Part shown: one piece after another, positions 11,626 through 23,600 of the stretch | How the letters are laid out: every line of letters begins with the position of its first letter | Position numbering within the stretch: position 1 is the first letter of the stretch | From: Raphanus sativus | Taxonomy: Eukaryota; Streptophyta; Magnoliopsida; Brassicales; Brassicaceae | Reading direction: 5' to 3' | DNA: 64,000 nucleotides | Assembly: GCF_000801105.2 (NCBI RefSeq) | Contig: NC_079516.1 | Location: 6,634,001-6,698,000 of the forward strand | The notes under the pieces: model-generated | The model's database searches: none | Told to the model about the DNA's origin: nothing | The model's input: the letters and a program-made list of their open reading frames with translations, nothing else | Made by a program: the position numbers and the translations under genes

Positions 11626-12708
11626 GGTAGCTAGGTTCATCTGATTCTGGTTCGGTGTCCGGCCGAAACACTAGTATAAACTAAATTGAAACACGAGAAC
11701 AAGTTGGCAGATTGTCAGGATAGAGAGAGAAAACAGAGAGAGAAAGGAGATCTGATTCTGGTTCGGTGTCCGGCCGGCGCGTGAGCGTCCGTGCCGGCGC
11801 CGGAACCTTTTTTCTTCGGTTAAGAGAAGTATTTGTGCTGTCCTTTTCGCCGTCTACCACCAAACGCCTTGTCGGAGCTCTGGTTTCGACTGGAGGGAGG
11901 ACGCGTTGCGGTGGAGGCTCTTGGCATGAAAGGAGGGGCTTGCATGTGTAAAGGTTGGTTCCGGGGGATGGAGGCTATCGTAGCTCTGTCGACGCCGGCT
12001 TTCTTCCGGGAGATGGAGGCTCCCTTAGCTCTGTCGACGCCGGCTTCTGTTTCCGCGACGGGGAAGTTTCTCAGATCCGCCGTTGTCGGCTTTTGTCTCC
12101 GGGGTGTGAAGGTCTCCTCTGTTTTGCGCCGCCGGATCTCGGTTCCTAGAGTTTTAGGTTTTAGTTTGTTGCTTTTCTTTTATTAGCAGTCATGGTGGTT
12201 TGTTGGTTGTTTGTGGCCTCGGTGGAGGCGGATGAAGGTCTCTGGTGGTAAATTCGGGCATGCTTGTGATGCCTTCTCCTGGGTGTGTGCGGTCATCAGT
12301 GGTGGACGAGATCTCGCTGTGGCGATTGATGCTCTCCGATTATAACCACTCGGGAGAGTAAAAAGTATTTGCGGTGGTGATGCTTGGAGTCGGTGAACTC
12401 AGGTCTGGTTCCGGTGAACGTAGCTTTGGTTCTCCGGTGGTAGCGGGAAGCGGTAGAGATGTGGCGCCTGCGTGACGCGTGGCCCTCGTGTGTCGAGGAT
12501 GAAACACGTGTCCTGCCTAATTTCAATCTTCGCGGCGGCTGCATCGTGAGCTGCTCTGGCGCTAGGGTTTGGGGTTCTTTGGGCTGTGGGCCGGTTTGTT
12601 TTAAGTTTGGGCCCGTTGTTAACGGGCTTCAAAGTTTGTAAGATTCTGGGCTTGGCCTTTTATATAATATATTCGACGGGAAAAAAAAAAAAGGTAGCTA
12701 GGTTCATC
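11626..12708 (+). repeat. 16-bp target-site duplication around a poly(A) retroposon
   Basis: GGTAGCTAGGTTCATC occurs at 11626-11641 and again at 12693-12708, immediately outside the inserted sequence. The right copy directly follows an A-tract. Long, variable-length duplications are the mark of LINE-type target-primed reverse transcription. Confidence 0.88.
11642..12692 (+). mobile_element. Poly(A)-tailed non-LTR retroposon, probably non-autonomous
   Basis: A 1,051-bp insert bounded by a 16-bp duplication and ending in about 12 A residues. Its body is much richer in G+C than the surroundings. TGATTCTGGTTCGGTGTCC occurs twice near the 5' end (11642 and 11754), and GCTCTGTCGACGCCGGCTT occurs twice inside (about 11983 and 12031). 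The frame 11833-12186 is open but matches no reverse transcriptase or endonuclease that I know. It resembles the Sadhu class of Brassicaceae retroposons in size, tail and lack of coding; this class name is a guess. It is either that, a truncated LINE, or a retroposed transcript. Confidence 0.78.
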
Positions 12709-13346
12709 AACCGGTCAAGGTCACATGATCCTTCCTGATGACTACATCATATCCCGTGGATCATAGATAACTAAAAATATCAACTTGAAATGCAACTACT
12801 AATCTGGTCATTTACAATCCAATGCTTACAAAATAATTAAATTAAAAACTTAATGGCCAAAATATGATACTAGTAAAAAATTTAATCCCATTTGAAGTCT
12901 TTTAAGTTTGGATTAATTGTTTTGTATGTTTTGAATAACTTTTCTTGATAGTATTGCTTTGTGAAAATATGAATATAATTTTTTTAAAAGTTTAGCACTC
13001 TAAAATCAAGTGAATACTAGTTTGGTAGCAGCATTACTAGTTACTACACAATATCGAGGTGTGTGACAGTTTAATCAATCTAGCACTTTTTGTCAGAGTT
13101 TTTTTTTTTTTTGTCACAAATCAATCTAGCATTACTACGAGATATCTAGGTGTGTGACAGACAGTTAAATCAAATCTTAGCCTCTCAGTTACTCTCCTCA
13201 ACGTAATTGAGGAGTGACTTACATAAAGAAACACTTTCCGTTTTCTCTTTTCATCTAAAGGCACAATGTATATTTAAGACACATTATATGGACACATGTC
13301 CTTTTTGAGACAAAAATAGCCTTGCTTTTATGTAAATAGAAAGATA
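12709..13346. other. Intergenic DNA, no gene seen
   Basis: AT-rich, with two near copies of a short string (CTAGGTGTGTGACAG type) near 13055 and 13150 and a T-tract near 13100. No coding or splice signals found. Confidence 0.5.
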
Positions 13347-16287
13347 TCTATACTATTAAAGCAGAATCCCTAATAGGATTCTGCCATTGATTTTTCAAGT
13401 TAATTACATTGGAATGCCACTACATTTTTTTTGCTATTTTTTTTGAAAAAACGTCACCACTAATTACACTAAAGCACTATTTAATATACTTTGATCTTTC
13501 TCTCGATTATTTCCAAACCAATTACCTGCAAAAATTCAAACCAGTTACATTCAGCCATTATTATAAAAATATACAAACAATACAAAACAATACGGTTCCT
13601 GCCTCTTCAATCACTACAATATAACACCAGTCGAAACTCATCCAATCTACAAAATAATTACATTCAAGCATTATTTGAAAACATACAAACTATAAATTTT
13701 AACTTAAAAATGCTTTTCAATATAACTTATTGTAACACATTATTATATTTTCTGATATTTACTGCTAACTATTTTAAAAATCATTTTGATATTATTATGC
13801 TACATATCGAAAATTTATTTTGTATAAACTTATTAACCAAGCAAATCATAAAATACAAAAATCTTTAACAATCTATATAATAACTTCTAGAAATAAATAT
13901 TAAGTTGCGATTCTCCATAAATATAGTAACTAAATGTCGAGCGTATCATTAAATTAGCCATAATATTAGGCATATATAGTCACTAACCAATATCAGTGCA
14001 TAATAAATTCCTAAAAAATTTATATACATAAGATATTCCTTAAATATGGCAACCGAATTAAAACAAAGCATTAAAGCCAACGATTAGTTTAGGCATATGG
14101 CATATTCTTGATTTTGTTAGCTATGATTTCCACATTTTCACGGCGTAAATCGAAAATACTCACAATACCTCATACTTAATATAAATATAGAGCATGTTCC
14201 TATCGACAAGGTCACAAACCACAGACCTCACGAAAAAACCTATGGCATCTAATATGAAATTTGAGCTTATTAAGGATCTGAAGCCTTGGAAAACAATTTG
14301 GGCATTGCATGTTAAGGTCTTACACACATGGAAACAACAAACAGGCGACACCATGGAGATCATCTTAGCAGATGATAATGTAAGCTTTATATTTTGACAT
14401 ATTTGTCTAAAGTAATAAAAATCGCATCATTTCGAATTCATGTTTCCTGTTCGTTCTAACCAATTTCATTCTTATTTGTAACATGTAAAGAGGTCTAAAA
14501 AATCCATGCAACATGCAGAATGACTTACATTGAGAGTAAAAGGAGGCTACTTCCGGTGGGTGCATGGTGAAACACACAGGAATTTCCTGACTCCTGCAAG
14601 AGGATCAAACCTATCAACAGATCATGCATACAAGATGGTGTTTGTTCAAACCACAGCCATTAATCGGTCCAATCAAATTAATGATGATTTGTATCTTAGT
14701 TTTGTTGACTTCCAGACAGTTTTATCTGGATCGTTTGATGAAATTTTCTTAGTTGGTGATTACACAAATCTTTTAACATTTTAATTTTGTATTAGAAAAG
14801 TAAGAATATTAATCTATTATAATATTTGATTGGTTGTTCAGATTGCTAGGACAGGTTTTGGATTGTCAATTCAATGTACCGGTGGCAACGGAAGAAAGAA
14901 ACTTGAGTTAACCCTTCGTGACATCAAGTAAGGATTCACATAATTCAATTTATATATATTCAGTCAACAAGTTTGTTATTTTAAGATTTGTTATTGATTA
15001 TTGATCTGTTGATAGTGACGGAGGGTTACCATGTTGCCTATGGTGGTTTGTTGTTAAGCCGGGCTAAAATTTGAAGGTTTAGAGGTGACCATTTTCATCT
15101 ATGATACTATCTATATTTATCAAATTTTGACTAAAGTGAACTGAACCCGTTACATAATTTCAGGACAAATTCAAATCTCTAATGCATTTGACCCTTCTCA
15201 AGCGTTGATCAATCCGGCAATACTAGAAGTATACAAATTTATAAAAATGTGAGTTCTAATGCTATATTCTGTTTTGAAGCGTTTCTATTTGTTGTTTAAA
15301 AAGTTAAAAGTAATATGTTATTTTTAAATTATAGGTACAGACGTACAGTGGGGATTGACCAAAAAAAAGGTACAGTGGGGATACAACACTTACAATGATT
15401 CAAGGTAAGGAGGTTATGCCAATGGAAAACAACAACAACAACTGGAGTTCAGCGTGATAAGTGGTTGACCTTCCCCACTAAAAACATTCAACAAATTCAA
15501 GTATCAAGTCAGGTAATGGCTTTAGAAATCGTGCCTGAAATTGATATTATAATGGTAACCTCCTATATGTTTCAGAGTATAGTATCATGAATCAAAATCG
15601 TGCATCAAAATATTTTCCTGTTCAACCAGATCGTCCTCTTGGTTTCTGCATGTACCGATCTGAAAAACTAAAAATATTAGGAGAAAAAGGAGACAAACTA
15701 AATATTAGGATTGTAATGGCTGGCTAACAGATTTCGATCTCTTGGTTTGAAATCGTTACTGTTTTTAGAAGGATATGAGATTATGACCCATCGCACCTAG
15801 GTTTCTCTTTTGAATGGAACCGTCAGGAGAGTTCCAGAAAAAAAATTCAAGAAATTAAAAAAAAAAGTTTCTTTCTGTTTTTTTTGCCGTGTTTCAATTT
15901 TCAAAGGAACGATCACAAAGTCAAATATTAGTTTATTGGGCCGTGTTTATTTAATTTATGCAAACCCAACTTTAACCCACAAGACCCATTTGTGTAGAAT
16001 ATATTTTTGTATTTTTCATAGGTTATATTTAAGAATTTAACAAAGTAATATATTAAAATTACTAATGACAAATATATTACATAACAAGTACTAAGAATAA
16101 AATTTTGTAAATTTTGAACGCGTAAACAATTTATATGAATACAAGGAAGTAAAATTTAAAACATAAAAATCATCAAAATTGTTAATAGATTAGATTATTT
16201 TATAAAATAAATGATCTTATAATAAAAATGACAAAAAATTAAAAAAGAAACAAATCCCGCGCTTTGAAAGCGCGGGTCAAAATCTAG
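13347..16287 (+). mobile_element. Helitron carrying an RPA70-like gene remnant
   Basis: Starts TCTATACTATTAAAGCAG after host A (13346), with a subterminal inverted repeat (AGAATCCC/GGATTCT). It ends CCCGCGCTTTGAAAGCGCGGG, a perfect GC stem, followed by TCAAAATCTAG at 16287. It is about 2.9 kb. No Rep/helicase is present, so it needs a helper. It encloses a disrupted gene with OB-fold/DUF223 similarity at 14242-15066. The 5' end of another Helitron begins at the very next base. Confidence 0.85.
14242..15066 (+). pseudogene. RPA70-like (DUF223/OB-fold) gene remnant in Helitron
   Basis: Replication protein A large-subunit-like genes are common cargo of plant Helitrons. Here 14242-14379 reads as a first OB-fold exon with MASNMKFELIKDLKPWKT and WALHVKVLHTWKQQTGDTME, ending at a GT donor. 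The following frame (to 14784) carries SNLSTDHAYKMVFVQTTAI and LSFVDFQTVLSGSFDE, typical of DUF223. A third piece at 14841-14928 has LSIQCTGGNGRKKLELTLRD, and a fourth near 15017-15066 reads PCCLWWF before a stop. The stretch between pieces one and two is out of register, and the normal C-terminal zinc-binding region is not found. It is therefore most likely a truncated, broken copy. Functional RPA would bind single-stranded DNA. Confidence 0.75.
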
Positions 16288-16485
16288 TCTACTCTATTAA
16301 AATAGAGTCCTATTTGAAAATTACCTTGGCATAATTTTTTTGGGCCTATTGAAAATGTTGGGACTTATCTATTAATTAACATTTCTGTTATTTCCACTTA
16401 TCCTTAATCTACTAATATTAAATATATACCTTAGTATTTACTAATAACAGTTATCAAATATTAAAACCATCGATGCTTTAAAGTA
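16288..16485 (+). repeat. Duplicated Helitron 5' end
   Basis: Starts TCTACTCTATTAAAATAGAG directly after the CTAG of the previous Helitron. Its 198 bp are repeated with few changes from 16486 (up to the inner insertion at 16579) and then from 24924. It is either an abutting truncated Helitron or a tandem duplication of the terminus. Confidence 0.75.
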
Positions 16486-17495
16486 TCTACTCTATTAAAA
16501 TAGAGTCTTATTTGAAAATTACCTTGGCATAATTTTTTTGGGCCTATTGAAAATGTTAGGACTTATCTATTAATTAACACTAGATCTTGACCCGCGCTTT
16601 TGAAGCGCGGAATATTTTACGATGAAAAATTTCATTAATAACTTAACAAATATTTTGGTAACTTTTAAAGATTGTGTATTTAAAATATTTTTGCATTTAA
16701 ATCAGTGTTTTTAAATTCAACCCGATTGTGATTATACCGGTTAATCCGGAGATCTAACAATTCAATTTAGGTTTTTAAAATATTCATATTAAAAAATCAC
16801 TAAAATCCGAGACTAACCGATTGAACTGATGGATGACCGATATGTAATCTAATTTGATTTAAATTGTAACAGTTTCATAATTTGTAATCTTATAATCCAA
16901 ATTTTAAAATTCATTATTTTGTAATTTATGAAATTATGACGTGTCTACAAAATTTTAAAGAGAAAATGATGGATATAAAATAACTAAGATTAATTATTGT
17001 ATTGTTTGGAAACATTGATAGTAGTATATAAAATATATTGTTTGGAAACATTGATAGTAGTATAAAGAAATAAGTATATTGTTTGGAAACATGGATAGTA
17101 ATATCACTACAAGAAAACACGATTTTAACGACGACCATTTTCCTCGCTAAATCGTCGTAAATACGTCTTTACGACGATTTAGCGAGGAAAGGCATATCGT
17201 CGTTAAAGTTTGGTCGTAACGGATATTTAATCGCCATTTCGTCGTAAAAGTACGAGGGACCCATTTCGTCGTAAAAGGAAGGTTAAAATTTCGTCGTAAA
17301 GAACACGTAGATTTCCACGTAAAGTAGACGCTATAGTTCCACGTAAAAGACACGTAATTTTCCTCGTAATTTCAAAAATATTAGAAATATAAATAATAAC
17401 TAATGCGAAAATATTAAAAATTTGGAATAAATTAAAACCGAAAATATTATATAAATAAAAGTTTAGAATTTTAATATTACACAGAAAAAAAAAAA

Positions 17496-19230
17496 CTAAG
17501 TCGGGCCGGGGCGGTGGATCGTTTCCCGGTAGAGGTCTTCACTCCTCCTCTGTAGTTCCTCCTCTTGCTGCTGAGTACGAGAAGGCTCGGGAACCGGGTT
17601 CCGTCGTCGCATATCCGCCAACAACTCCTCCCATTGGGGATTTCCAGAAGATATAACTTCCAGAAACCCCTCCACTCCACCCATACGAGCTTGGAATGAT
17701 TGGCGCGTAGACTCCAACTCCGTCTGCGTCGACGCCAACTGAGTCCGCGTCGAGTGTAACTCCGAACGCAGCTCAGTGACTTCGTCGGCTCGTCTCTGAC
17801 CATAAGACGATGTCGCTCTTGGGACATCGTTGACGGAACCGATTCCCAACGTACGTCCCTTTTTCTTAGGGACGACCTACAAAGAAAAAATAAAGTTTAA
17901 TGTTAATAATTTAAAAAAATAGATTAAAAGTAGATTAAAAGGTAAAATTTTTACCTCCTCGTAAATCTGATCCACTTCTTGAGTGGATAATACGACCGGT
18001 ATTCCATCGGAAGATTGCTGGGTCAGCTGGGTTTGGCGGTCTTCAATCCGAGCAACGACATCGTTGTAGATTTGCTCGGACCTCGGATCCACAAATACCC
18101 CCGCCTTGGTCTTGTGGGTCCTCTCGTAAAGCTCTTTAAGAGACGGGAGTTGTCCCGTCTCTTTGGCCTGAAAATATTTAAAATTTAAAATGTTAGAATC
18201 AATATACATATATAAGTACATATTAATTATTAAAATATTTAATATGAAAAAAAATTAGAAATTAATTACCATTTCCAAGCGGACACGGGCATGGGGTTTT
18301 TGACCCGTACAGTGAAGCATCGGGCCGTTGCCGTGCTCGTCTTTGCTGTTACGAGAGGCAGAGCAGGCGTTGGAGATCGCAATGGATGATGGCAGCTCCC
18401 AGTAACGGATGAGACCATCGTAGACATCCTTGGTCAGCTCAGCGGGTTGCCCGTCCTTGTAACCCTTGTAGATCCAGTCCTCCTTCCAGTTGCCTACGGT
18501 GTCCAACAACCGCTTCTTCGCCTTTGCGGTGAACTCCCGTTTCACGTCCTCGTGAACCCCGATGGACCACTGGTATCTTTGCTGCATTTTTAAACCCAAA
18601 AAAATTAATAATTAGTTAAAAAATATTAATGAAATAAAAGTTAATAATAAAAATTAAACATAAAATAATTATTTTAAAAAACTTACAGCAAACATCTTGA
18701 ACCACGTGTTTCTAACGTGGTGCGGCGTCTTTTTCCAGTTTGGGTGAGCCTCTGAGAAGTATCCTTTGATGATATCGGATACGCTCGTAGCGACAGAATT
18801 GTCGACCCCAAACCTGAAAAAAACAAAGTTAAAGTATTAAAAAAAATATTAATAATTTTAAAAATATTTAAATAAAAAAAATTACGTACCACAGAGTCCC
18901 CTCTGGTCGGTCGGGGTCTAAAACCGGTAAACCGGCTCGGCCTGGTTGAGCGAGAAGATCCTCAACCGTGTACCGAGCAAAAGGAGCGGTCGGCGGCACC
19001 CGCAACTCCGGATGAATGTATCCGGGTGCAACCGGATCTGGAACCGCCTGAGGTGCAGCAGGTGGGGGTGGTGCACCAGATGGAGGAACCGGTGGTGGCT
19101 GTGACTGAGACTCCGGGACAATCTCCGGGTTGGAGGAACCGGGAGCGGAAGATGATGATCCAGCAGCAGGATCACCACAGAACATCTGACTGTAGTGGGG
19201 GGTTTTCTTCTGCTTGTTCTTTCTAACCAT
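17496..19230 (-). CDS. CACTA accessory protein, Transposase_24 (Ptta/En/Spm) type
   Basis: Five GT-AG exons, 19230-18890, 18813-18687, 18581-18270, 18167-17955 and 17876-17496, join in frame to about 457 residues. ATG at 19230 opens a basic start (MVRKNKQKK) and a Pro/Ser-rich N-terminal third. The middle has the plant transposase (PF03004-like) features: [16 protein letters not shown], then [20 protein letters not shown] and [15 protein letters not shown] text ([18 protein letters not shown]). The end has a Ser/Thr/Glu heptad-like stretch ([20 protein letters not shown]), a probable coiled coil. In En/Spm the matching product binds subterminal repeats and assists excision. That role is inferred from family and position; binding to the CGTCGTAAA motifs has not been shown. 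Confidence 0.87.
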
Positions 19231-19439
19231 CTGAAAAAAATTCAGATTGTTAGAAAAAACAAGTAGAAGAAATCAAACTAATCAAAATTCTCTACACTAA
19301 CCACCTAATCAACTATAAACCTATCTAAATTCACTAAACTAAACCACCTAATTCTAGAGAGAGATTAGAGAGAACCTTGGGAGGTGTAGGAGAGGAAATT
19401 GGGACGAAATGAAGTGGCTGGTTCTCGCGGGTATATATA

Positions 19440-20520
19440 AGATTACATAGGGACGTAAAGTCCTCGTAAATTTACGACGAAACAGCAAGGCCCGTGTAAT
19501 TATTTACGACGATTTTGCAAGGCCCGTCTTTTAACTTTACGACGAAATTGCAAGGCCCGTGTTTTTTGGTCACGTGGATATTACGACGAAACCGTGGATT
19601 TAGCATTTGTTTTTTACATTCCCTAAACCCTAAACCCCAAATTCCTAATTTTTATTATTTTTTTAATCATGAAATTTTAATTATATAGGTTTAATTTATT
19701 TTTTAAGTGAATCGAAACCGTATATATATATATTGAGGTTTGGGGTTTAGGGTATAGGGATTTCATAAAAACATGTTAATTCTTCGTAAATAGGCGTGGT
19801 TATTACGACGAAAAAAGAAACAATCCTTGCTAATTCCACGTAAGCAAGTTTCGTCGTAAAGACCTCGCTTGCTTACGTGGAATTAGCAAGGATAATTTCT
19901 TTTTTCGTCGTAAAGGACACGTTGATTACGAGTTTTTAACGAGGTTATTTTGTAAATCCCTAAACCCCTAACCCTTTACCCTAAATCCCTAAATCCCTAA
20001 ACCCCTATTCCATTACTAGTAACATCTATATGTGTTAAGTTAATTTAATCAAGAAATTTTAAATATGCATGTTTATTAAGTCTTCTTGAGTGAATTGAGT
20101 TTAGCAATGTAAACCTTATATATGATTCACTTATAAGTTAAGGAAGTTTTGGTTAATTTTGGGTTTGATGTTTTAAATTCTTAATTTTTTTAATCATACA
20201 ATGTTAATTATACAGGTTTATTGTGTCTGCTAAGTGAAAACATATATAGATTTAGGTTTGGGGTTTGGGGTTTAGAGTTTTAGGGATTTAAACACGAAAC
20301 TCGTTAAATCAACGTAAATTAACGAGGTCTTTACGACGAAACAGCTAAAAGCCTTGTTATTTCCACGTAAGCTGATTTCGTCGTAAACTCCACGCACGCT
20401 TACGTGGAATTTGCAAGGCCCTTGTTTATTTTTAACGTGTGCTTTACGACGAAATCAGCTTACGTGGATTTTGCAAGGCCCGTGTTTTTCTTTACGAGGA
20501 ATTAACGTCGATAACCTTAA
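19440..20520. repeat. Internal motif array and hairpins between the two CACTA genes
   Basis: Repeats of TTACGACGAAA, TTTCGTCGTAAA and GCAAGGCCCGTG occur throughout. Two long imperfect inverted repeats lie at about 19800-19915 (arms about 45 bp with CTTGCTAATTCCACGTAAGC and its complement) and about 20325-20480. Between them are telomere-like CCCTAAA words (19620-19650, 19955-20010). The tract separates the transposase stop (20666) from the start of the second gene (19230), so it may hold the promoter of the latter. Confidence 0.7.
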
Positions 20521-20665
20521 AATCCCTAAAAATGTAAACCACAAACACCAAACCTCAAACATCCTTTAACTTATAACTCAATCTCAAACACCAAACCCCA
20601 TACTTTAAACCCCAAATGCATTAATCAAGTCTGAAAATAAATAATATTTTTTAAAAATTACATCA

Positions 20666-23600
20666 TCATTCAGATACATCATCATTCTCTTCAACACTAG
20701 AAACATCATCACTTTCATTAAACTCGTCCTCAACAGCATCGTCAGTGGTATCGTCGGGAAGATCTTCATACTCATGATTATGCGGATCAATGAGTAGGAT
20801 GTCTTCCATTTGTTGTTCAGGTTCTTCGACTTCATTGATGTGTTCTTCTTGCAAAGGTGGTTCTTCTCCACCGATTATTCGTCCACGGGGTGTAACTTTG
20901 ATAACAGCTAACCAACTTATTCCAGATTCTCGCAACCTCGGGTATGGTAGGAAGCTAACTTGGTCTGCTTGCGAAGCTAATATGAAAGGCTCGAATTTGT
21001 TGTACCTCCTTCCACCATTGACAGCAACTACACCGAATTTGTTAAATCGAACACCTCTGTTGACCACGGGGTCGAACCAGTCACATTTGAATATGACGCA
21101 TTTCAGCTTCAATAACCCAGGGAATTCCACTTCAATAATCTCCTGCAAGATCCCGTAGAAATCGGTTTCGCCTTTCACACAAATTCCATAATTGCTGGTC
21201 GCCCGGTGTTTACCATACTCGTACGTATGAAAAGTAAAGCCTCGTGAGAAATACATTGGTGATGTGGTGACCTTTGCAAGTGGACCCTGAACTAATTCGT
21301 GAAACCATATGGGATAATCTGGATCCTCATATTCAACCTGCAAAATTAAATTAAAGAGAACATTGAAACAAACGTCTTTCGTTACACCCCGTGGACGAAA
21401 CAAATATCGGATGGAGTAAATACCTGACTCTTCAACCATTTAATAAAGTGTCGATCTTTCCTTTTATCTACCTCACTTGTGGATATGCCTGGGATAGCTT
21501 CTTGGACTTGACTAACAAATAGGCTGTAAAATGCACATATTTTATTAGTTATATCATCATTTGAAAAATATATTTTAATTACAATTAGTTTAGAACTTTC
21601 CATATATGTTACCTTTCAAAATAGCGCATAAATGGATCCTCACAATTAAGTAGAATGTAAGTGTGTGCACTATGGGCGTCTTCATCACTCGACCACCAAA
21701 CCTCTTTCGTTTTCCCACCCATTCGCCCAATCTGGCTAAAGATATCCGGAACACCAGCAACTGCATATGTTGGGGCAACACCACCATCATCATATCTTCT
21801 TGGAGCTCTTTGTCGGGTCCGTACATTAGGTGCAAAGTAGTACGATGTGAAGTGAGATGTTTCTTCCGTCAAACTTCCAGCAATTATAGAACCTTCAACC
21901 TTTGCGAGGTTTTTTGCCTTTCCCTTCAAATATTTCATGGCCCGCTCATACTGATACATCCATCCATAATGTACTGGTCCTCGAAGCAATGCCTCATACG
22001 GGAGGTGGACAGCTAAATGCTCCATGACGTCAAATAATGAGGGAGGAAATATCATCTCCAAGTTGCACAATAAGATCGGAATGTTCTCGTGAAGTTGTTC
22101 TACGACATCCTCTTTAAGAGTGCGAGTGCTCAAGTCCCTGAAAAATGCTCCAATGGCTTTGTATATTCCAAAAACAATTAAGCAAATTATTAGTGCATAT
22201 TTTTGAAAAATAAATTAAGAAATTAATTAGTGTGAGTAATAATATATTACCTGCAAGTGCTTCATGTACTTTTGTGGGAAGTAGCTCCGCAAATGCAAAG
22301 GGAAGTAGTCTTTGCATAAAGACATGACAATCATGACTCTTCATCCCGGAGAACTTTTGGCCCTTTTCAACACATCTAGAGAGGTTTGAAACATACCCAT
22401 CAGGAAACTTCACTGCTGATGCAACCCAGTTGAACAAGACCGACTTTTGTTCTGAAGACAATCTGAATACCGGTACAGGAACTTGTCCATTGCTTTTTAT
22501 ATGTAACTCGGGTCTTGAGCAAATATCAGGCAAGTCCAACCTCGATTTTTGATTGTCTTTTGTCTTCCCTGGAACATTCAATATTGTATTCATGATGTTC
22601 TCAAAAAAATTCTTCTCAATATGCATCACATCTAGGTTGTGGCGCAAAAGAAGATCTTTCCAATACGGCAACTCCCAAAATATACTCTTCTTGTGCCAGT
22701 TGTGCTGAACTCCATAATAATCAGGCATATTACCGGGAACATGCCAATTACCACCACAACGAACTGTTTCTTGAGCTCCGTAGTAATCGATTTTCTGTTC
22801 AATTTGTTCTCCAGTTAAATACGGAGGAGGAGTGTCTCTCACAACCCTTTTCTGCCTAAACAATTTCCTGTTTCTTCGATAAGGATGATTAATGGGAAGA
22901 AATCGCCGGTGACAATCGAACCAACTTGTCTTCCTACCGTTCTTCAGCTGAAATGCATCTGTCGTTCCATTACAATATGGACAAGATAATCTCCCATGTG
23001 TAGTCCACCCAGACAACATCCCATAAGCAGGAAAGTCACTTATGGTCCACAAAAGCATCGCTCGCATCGTAAAATTTGTCTTCGTTGAGCAGTCGTACGT
23101 CCTCACCCCTGTTGCCCACAAATCTTTCAACTCTTTTATCAGTGGCTGTAGAAAGACATCCAGAGACCTTTTTGGATGGTTCGGACCAGGTATTAATATG
23201 GTCAAGAACAGAAACTCCCGTTGCATGCACATATCTGGAGGCAGGTTGTATGGCGTCATAAAGACTGGCCACAATGAATATTGTCTCCCTGACATACCGA
23301 AGGGACTAAATCCGTCCGTGCATAATCCCATATACACATTTCGGCTATTGCTAGCGAATTGTGGATATATTTTGTTAAAATGTTTCCAAGCTCTTGCATC
23401 TGATGGATGAGTCATCTCACCATCCGTCTGAGTATGCTCGGCATGCCATCTCATTTTTCCAGCAGTCTCCTCAGATTGGTACAATCTTTTCAATCTGTCG
23501 GTAATTGGTAGGTACCACATCCTTTGGTACGGTACCCTATTACGTCCTCGTCCTTGCGGTTTGAATCGTGGCTTCTTGCAGAATCGACACTCTTCTAACT

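Noticed and set aside
11833..12186. 117-codon frame in the GC-rich retroposon
   Set aside because: No similarity that I recognise to LINE proteins; open frames are expected in GC-rich DNA.
17120..17400. CRISPR-like array of short repeats
   Set aside because: The repeats (CGTCGTAAA and complement) are irregular, occur in both orientations and lie at CACTA ends in a plant genome.
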